Positions 60,185 to 64,000 of a stretch of DNA of 64,000 bases are shown here, piece after piece. Made by a program: the position numbers and the translations under genes. Under the pieces are notes generated by a model that was not told the origin of the DNA, searched no databases, and worked only from the letters and a program-made list of their open reading frames with translations. The stretch is taken from contig NZ_JBDJKW010000017.1 of NCBI RefSeq assembly GCF_039673065.1, positions 18,704 to 82,703 on the forward strand, given 5' to 3'. Source of the DNA: Allobosea sp039673065 (GTDB lineage Bacteria; Pseudomonadota; Alphaproteobacteria; Rhizobiales; Beijerinckiaceae). Each line of letters starts with the position of its first letter. Within the stretch, counting starts at the first letter, position 1.

Positions 60185-61035
60185 GGGGGCCGCGCGCCGG
60201 GCTTGGCCGTCGCCTCCTCGCCGCGCTCCTGGCGGCGGGGTTCGCCTGCGCCGTCGCGCCGGCGGCGGCGCGGCCGGCGCGCATCGTCTCGCTCAACATG
60301 TGCACGGACGAGCTGGTGCTGCGCCTCGCCGATCCCGGCGCGATCGCCTCCGTGACCTGGCTCTCGCAGGATCCACGCAACGCCAACATGGCGGAGCTGG
60401 CGCGCCGCGTGCCGGCCAATCAGGGCCTGGTCGAGCAGGTGCTGGCCGCCCGGCCGGACCTCGTCGTCGCCGGCAGCTACACCACCCGCGCGACGGTCTC
60501 GCTGCTCCGGCGGGTCGGGCGGCCGGCACATGAGTTCGGCGTGCCGCGCAACCTCGCCGAGATGCGCGCCCAGATCCGCGAGATGGCGGCGCTGCTCGAC
60601 GAGGAGGCACGCGGCGAGGCGCTGATCGCCGGGATCGACGCGCGGCTCGACGCACTGGAGGCAAGGCGCCCGGCGCGGCCGCTGCGCGCGATCGTGCTGC
60701 GGCCGAACGGGTTCGCCGTCGGCCGCGGCTCGCTGGTCGACGAGATCCTGACCCGCGCCGGGCTGGTCAACATCGCCGCCGAGCTCGGCATCGAGAGCTA
60801 CGGGCAGATCGCGCTGGAGACGGTGGCGCTCGCCCGGGCCGAGGTTCTGATCCTCAACGACACGCCGGACGGCCCGCCCTCGCTCGCCCATGAGGTGCTG
60901 CATCATCCCGTCATAGCGCGGCTGTCGGACCGCCTGCGGCTGGTTACGCTGCCCTCGCGCCTGTGGACCTGCGCCGGCCCGAGCGTCGTCGACGCCATCG
61001 AACACCTGGTCGAAACCCTGGAGCCCGCACGATGA
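60181..61035 (+). CDS. btuF: Cobalamin ABC transporter substrate-binding protein (BtuF-like)
   Basis: The protein has 284 residues. A signal sequence (LLAALLAAGFACAVAPAAA) is followed by ARPARIVSLNMCTDELVLRLAD and a class III periplasmic binding fold with a long backbone helix. It delivers B12 from the receptor to the inner-membrane permease. The overlap with both flanking genes shows one operon under the riboswitch. Confidence 0.88.
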   Translation: MRGPRAGLGRRLLAALLAAGFACAVAPAAARPARIVSLNMCTDELVLRLADPGAIASVTWLSQDPRNANMAELARRVPANQGLVEQVLAARPDLVVAGSYTTRATVSLLRRVGRPAHEFGVPRNLAEMRAQIREMAALLDEEARGEALIAGIDARLDALEARRPARPLRAIVLRPNGFAVGRGSLVDEILTRAGLVNIAAELGIESYGQIALETVALARAEVLILNDTPDGPPSLAHEVLHHPVIARLSDRLRLVTLPSRLWTCAGPSVVDAIEHLVETLEPAR

Positions 61036-62045
61036 CCCCTGTCGGCCATGACGGCCTGCGGCCCGCCGTGCTGCTGCCGGCGCTCACTGTCCTCACTCTG
61101 GCGATGCTCGCTGTGTCGCTGGCGGTGGGCTACGAGCCGCTCGATCTCGGCCAGGCCGTCGCCGATCTCGCCGCGGGACGCGCCACCCTCCCGGCGCTGG
61201 TCCTGGTGGAGCTGCGCCTGCCGCGCGCGCTGCTCGGCGGGCTGGTCGGCTTCAGCCTCGGCATGGCGGGGGCGGCGATGCAGGGCATGATGCGCAACCC
61301 GCTGGCCGAGCCGGGCGTGGTCGGCATCTCCAGCGCCGCGGCCTTCGGCGCGGTCGCCGCCTTCTACAGCGGCCTGTCGGGTGCCATGGCACTGGCGCTG
61401 CCGCTGGGCGGGATCGCCGGGGCGCTGGTCGCCACGCTCGTCCTGTTCGCCCTGCTCGGGCGCGGTGCCAGCACCACGACGCTGATCCTCGCCGGCGTGG
61501 CGCTGAACAGCTTCGCCGGCGCCGCCACCGCGCTGGCGCTCAATCTCGCGCCGAACCCCTATGCGGCGCTCGAGATCGTCTTCTGGCTGATGGGCTCGCT
61601 GGCGGACCGCAGCATGAGCCATGTCTGGCTGGCCCTGCCGCTGATGGCCGCGGGCTGGCTGCTGATGGCCTCGACCGCGCCGGCGCTCGACGCGCTGAGC
61701 CTCGGCGAGGAGACCGCGGCCAGCCTCGGCTTCGGCCTGACCGCGCTGCGCGTCCGGCTGATCGGCGGCGCGGCGCTCAGCGTCGGCGGCGCAGTCGCGG
61801 TCGCCGGCGCGATCGGCTTCGTCGGGCTGGTCGTGCCGCATCTGCTGCGCCCGCTGGTCGGCCACCGGCCCGGACGGCTGCTGATCGCGAGCGGCTTCGG
61901 CGGCGCGATCCTGGTGCTCGCCGCCGATCTCGGCGTCAGGCTGGCGCCGATCCGGCCCGAGCTGAAGCTCGGCGTGGTCACGGCGCTGATCGGGGCGCCC
62001 TTCCTGTTCGCGCTGGTCCAGCGCCTGCGGCGGGAGGCCCTGTGA
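61032..62045 (+). CDS. btuC: FecCD-family ABC permease (BtuC-like)
   Basis: The protein has 337 residues and about ten helices. LRLPRALLGGLVGFSLGMAGAAMQGMMRNPLAEPGVVGIS is the strongly conserved FecCD/BtuC signature, and GFVGLVVPHLLRPLVGHRP is the second. It forms the translocation pore for cobalamin as a homodimer. It overlaps the binding-protein gene by 4 bp. Confidence 0.92.
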   Translation: MTPVGHDGLRPAVLLPALTVLTLAMLAVSLAVGYEPLDLGQAVADLAAGRATLPALVLVELRLPRALLGGLVGFSLGMAGAAMQGMMRNPLAEPGVVGISSAAAFGAVAAFYSGLSGAMALALPLGGIAGALVATLVLFALLGRGASTTTLILAGVALNSFAGAATALALNLAPNPYAALEIVFWLMGSLADRSMSHVWLALPLMAAGWLLMASTAPALDALSLGEETAASLGFGLTALRVRLIGGAALSVGGAVAVAGAIGFVGLVVPHLLRPLVGHRPGRLLIASGFGGAILVLAADLGVRLAPIRPELKLGVVTALIGAPFLFALVQRLRREAL

Positions 62046-62845
62046 TGGCGATCGTCGCCCGGACCATCGGCGTCGATCTCGCCGGCCGCCGCGTTCTCGA
62101 TGCGGTCGACGCGACGCTCGCGCGCGGCGAGGTCCTCGGCATCGTCGGCCCGAACGGCGCCGGAAAGTCGACCCTGCTGCGGGTGCTCGCCGGCGTGCTC
62201 GCGCCCGACGTGGGCGAGTTGCGCGTCGACGGCGAGACCCGCGCGCAGCTCGGCGCGAAAGCGCTGGCGCGGCGCGTCGCCTTCCTCGCCCAGGAGGGCC
62301 AGGCGGCCTGGTCGCTCAGCGCGGGCGCTTTGGTCGGGCTCGGCCGGCTGCCGCATCGCCGGCCCTTCGCCGCGGAGAGCGAGGCGGACCGCGCCGCGAT
62401 CGCCGAGGCGATGCGGCGCTGCGACGTCTCCGGCTTCGCGGCGCGCCCCGTCGGCACGCTGTCGGGCGGCGAGCGCCGGCGCGTGCTGCTGGCGCGGGCG
62501 CTGGCGGTGGAAGCCTTCTATCTCCTCGCCGACGAGCCGCTCGCCGGGCTCGATCCCGGCCATCAGCTCGACACGCTTCGATTGCTGCGCGCCATCGCCG
62601 CCGCAGGCACCGGCGTCGCCGTGGTGCTGCACGACCTCTCGCTCGCGGCGCGCTTCTGCGACCGGCTCCTCCTGATCCATCAGGGTCGCGGAGTCGCCGA
62701 TGGCCCGCCCGAGGCGGTGCTCGACGAGACGCGCCTGGCCGAGATCTTCGGCGTGGTGGCCCTGCGCGGCCTCCATGCCGGCACGCCCTTCCTCCTGCCC
62801 TGGCAGACAACCGCAAGAAGAGGCTCCGACGATGACCGACGCTGA
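62045..62845 (+). CDS. btuD: ABC transporter ATPase of the cobalamin/iron-siderophore type (BtuD-like)
   Basis: This ATPase of 266 residues has Walker A GPNGAGKST, Q-loop FLAQEGQAAWSL, signature LSGGERRRVLLARAL, Walker B YLLADEPLAGLD and switch His VLHDLSL. It energises the BtuC-type permease. ATG 62045 shares one base with the upstream stop; GTG 62042 is an alternative start. The sequence ends near the start of a fifth operon gene. Confidence 0.9.
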   Translation: MAIVARTIGVDLAGRRVLDAVDATLARGEVLGIVGPNGAGKSTLLRVLAGVLAPDVGELRVDGETRAQLGAKALARRVAFLAQEGQAAWSLSAGALVGLGRLPHRRPFAAESEADRAAIAEAMRRCDVSGFAARPVGTLSGGERRRVLLARALAVEAFYLLADEPLAGLDPGHQLDTLRLLRAIAAAGTGVAVVLHDLSLAARFCDRLLLIHQGRGVADGPPEAVLDETRLAEIFGVVALRGLHAGTPFLLPWQTTARRGSDDDRR

Positions 62846-63851
62846 GACCCTGCGCGCGCTGCTGCGCGCGCATATCCACGATGCCGGCACCCAGTGGAAT
62901 CTGGGCACCTTCGGCGCCATCGCCGAGTTCATGCGCGATCCCGGCGAGGCCTGCGCGATCGTCGACCGGCCGGACCGGCTCTCCGCGACGACGGCGCGCG
63001 GCGGCATCGGCTTCGGCTCGCTCGCCGGCATCCGCCCCTTCGCCTCGGAATCCGCGACAGGCGTAAGCTGGAGCCACCGCGTCGCGCTGTGCCTGCCGGC
63101 GGATGCCTGCGCCATGTCCGGCCGGGCCACACTGACCGAACTCGGCCCGGACGAAGACGCCTTGCGCGAGGAGGATCGCGCCGCGATCCTGTTCGACATG
63201 GGCCTTTCGACGCTGCAGGCCGACATCTGCATCCGCACCGCCGATCCCGCGCTGATCGGCGCGCTCAGGGCGGAGGCCGGCCGGCCGCTTTTGGCGCCCG
63301 GCAACGGTGCCATGGGCGCGATCGTATCCGCCGGGCCGCACCGCGTCTTCATCGCCCGCTTCGGCCGCTGCGAGGTCTATCAGCCGATCCCGCCGGCGGA
63401 CGGAAAGAGCCCGGAAGGGCCGCACACCCATGTCCTGCCCAAGCTGCTGCGCACGGGCCGAACGCATGCCGCGACGGAGCCGATACCGGACGGGTTCGTG
63501 CCCTGTGCGCACCTCGTTCCCGCCCATGCGGCGAAGGATGCGCTGGGCCGGCCGAAGCCCTGGGACGAGCACGCCCACCGGCGGTTCCAGCTGCTTCTCG
63601 AAGCCTATGGCGATGCCGAACTCGTCAGGCTCAAGCGGGATCTCCTCGCGGCGATCCACGGCGGCAGCCAGCCGAGTAGCGTCTCTGCGCCGACGACGCG
63701 CGCGGCCAGCCACAGCCTGAAGGCCAGCCTGCGCCAGCTCGCGGCCTCGAGCGAGCGCCCGCTGGGCCTGGAACGCTGGCTGGCCGCCTTCGACATCCGC
63801 ACGATCGACGACGGCGCACCCGAAGACGGCGACGCGTACGGGCACGCCTGA
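62832..63851 (+). CDS. Hypothetical protein at the end of the B12 uptake operon
   Basis: This soluble protein of 339 residues starts inside the end of the ATPase gene (14-bp overlap). Features are AHIHDAGTQWNLGTFGAIAEF near the N-terminus, RFGRCEVYQPIPPADGKSPEGPHTHVLPKLL near the middle and WDEHAHRRFQLLLEAYGD. The clustered His residues (GPHTHV and DEHAH) could bind a metal or a corrin. I do not know a function. Its fixed position after riboswitch-controlled B12 uptake genes suggests a role in cobalamin or cobinamide handling, which is inference. Confidence 0.78.
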   Translation: MTDAETLRALLRAHIHDAGTQWNLGTFGAIAEFMRDPGEACAIVDRPDRLSATTARGGIGFGSLAGIRPFASESATGVSWSHRVALCLPADACAMSGRATLTELGPDEDALREEDRAAILFDMGLSTLQADICIRTADPALIGALRAEAGRPLLAPGNGAMGAIVSAGPHRVFIARFGRCEVYQPIPPADGKSPEGPHTHVLPKLLRTGRTHAATEPIPDGFVPCAHLVPAHAAKDALGRPKPWDEHAHRRFQLLLEAYGDAELVRLKRDLLAAIHGGSQPSSVSAPTTRAASHSLKASLRQLAASSERPLGLERWLAAFDIRTIDDGAPEDGDAYGHA

Positions 63852-63896
63852 ACGCGGATCGCGCGTGTTCCAGGCTTTCGTTGTGTCTAGAACGCG

Positions 63897-63927
63897 AAAA
63901 CCCCGCCTCTTGGTGAGGCGGGGTTTT
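63897..63927. terminator. Bidirectional rho-independent terminator
   Basis: AAAACCCCGCCTC (63897-63909) pairs perfectly with GAGGCGGGGTTTT (63915-63927) around a 5-nt loop. A T-run on both strands makes it suitable for both the B12 operon and the convergent tRNA gene. Confidence 0.92.
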
Positions 63928-63935
63928 GGTGTCTT

Positions 63936-64000
<65 letters not shown>

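Overview
This 64 kb GC-rich window has strong third-position GC bias, ATGA/GTGA-overlapping operons, frequent GTG/TTG starts, an EcfG-type stress promoter and rhizobial small-protein families. Together these point to an alphaproteobacterium of the Hyphomicrobiales, Bosea-like. That is my reading of the gene content and not a database result. It looks like ordinary chromosome with one short mobile-looking patch at about 9.29-11.6 kb. I see no insertion sequence or CRISPR array.

Layout. 0-4 kb: a single-domain response regulator, an AI-2E-type permease behind a general-stress promoter, and a group of small Rhizobiales-type proteins. 4.2-9.1 kb: an operon of a mannose-6-phosphate-isomerase-like protein, a GT4 glycosyltransferase fused to a glycosidase-like domain, a GH130 mannoside-phosphorylase-like protein and a small protein, which looks like mannoside metabolism. 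9.1-11.4 kb: a ParB-domain DNA methyltransferase and an unknown gene that have replaced the 3' end of a small conserved gene. 12.2-16.9 kb: arginine deiminase between two ArcD-type antiporters, plus a YqhA-family membrane protein, with no arcB or arcC. 17-20 kb: an FAD-linked oxidase and an aldehyde dehydrogenase. 20.2-24.9 kb: an oxidoisomerase-like dehydrogenase, a LysR regulator, a RuBisCO-like protein and a DUF1537 kinase, matching the D-apionate / 3-oxo-isoapionate pathway (apnO, oiaX, oiaK). 25-28.4 kb: an EstB-like serine hydrolase and an MFS exporter divergent from a LysR regulator. 28.5-36.3 kb: a periplasmic binding protein, enoyl-CoA hydratase, CaiB-type CoA-transferase and HMG-CoA lyase, divergent from a PucR-type regulator and a degradative HMG-CoA reductase, probably a mevalonate/HMG catabolic locus.

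37-57.7 kb is the most interesting part. In order it holds an RND efflux pair, a cytochrome b561-like protein, an OmpR-type two-component system, a small secreted acidic protein, a cyclic-peptide-exporter-type ABC protein, an outer-membrane lipoprotein/FtsX permease/ATPase/HlyD export set, and a seven-gene overlapping operon (acyl carrier protein, ketosynthase, HAD phosphatase, class III aminotransferase, arginase-like protein, alpha/beta hydrolase, BioF2/FemAB-like acyltransferase). Upstream of the blocks are direct repeats GTAAT-N6-GTAAT with an 11-bp period, the architecture of an OmpR-family tandem site. I count six copies, four of them near-identical. I infer that the local two-component system controls synthesis and export of an undescribed amine-containing acyl metabolite.

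57.9-63.9 kb: a cobalamin riboswitch followed by a B12 uptake operon (TonB receptor, binding protein, FecCD permease, ATPase) and an unrecognised fifth gene, then a terminator and the 3' part of an initiator tRNA-Met gene cut by the window edge.
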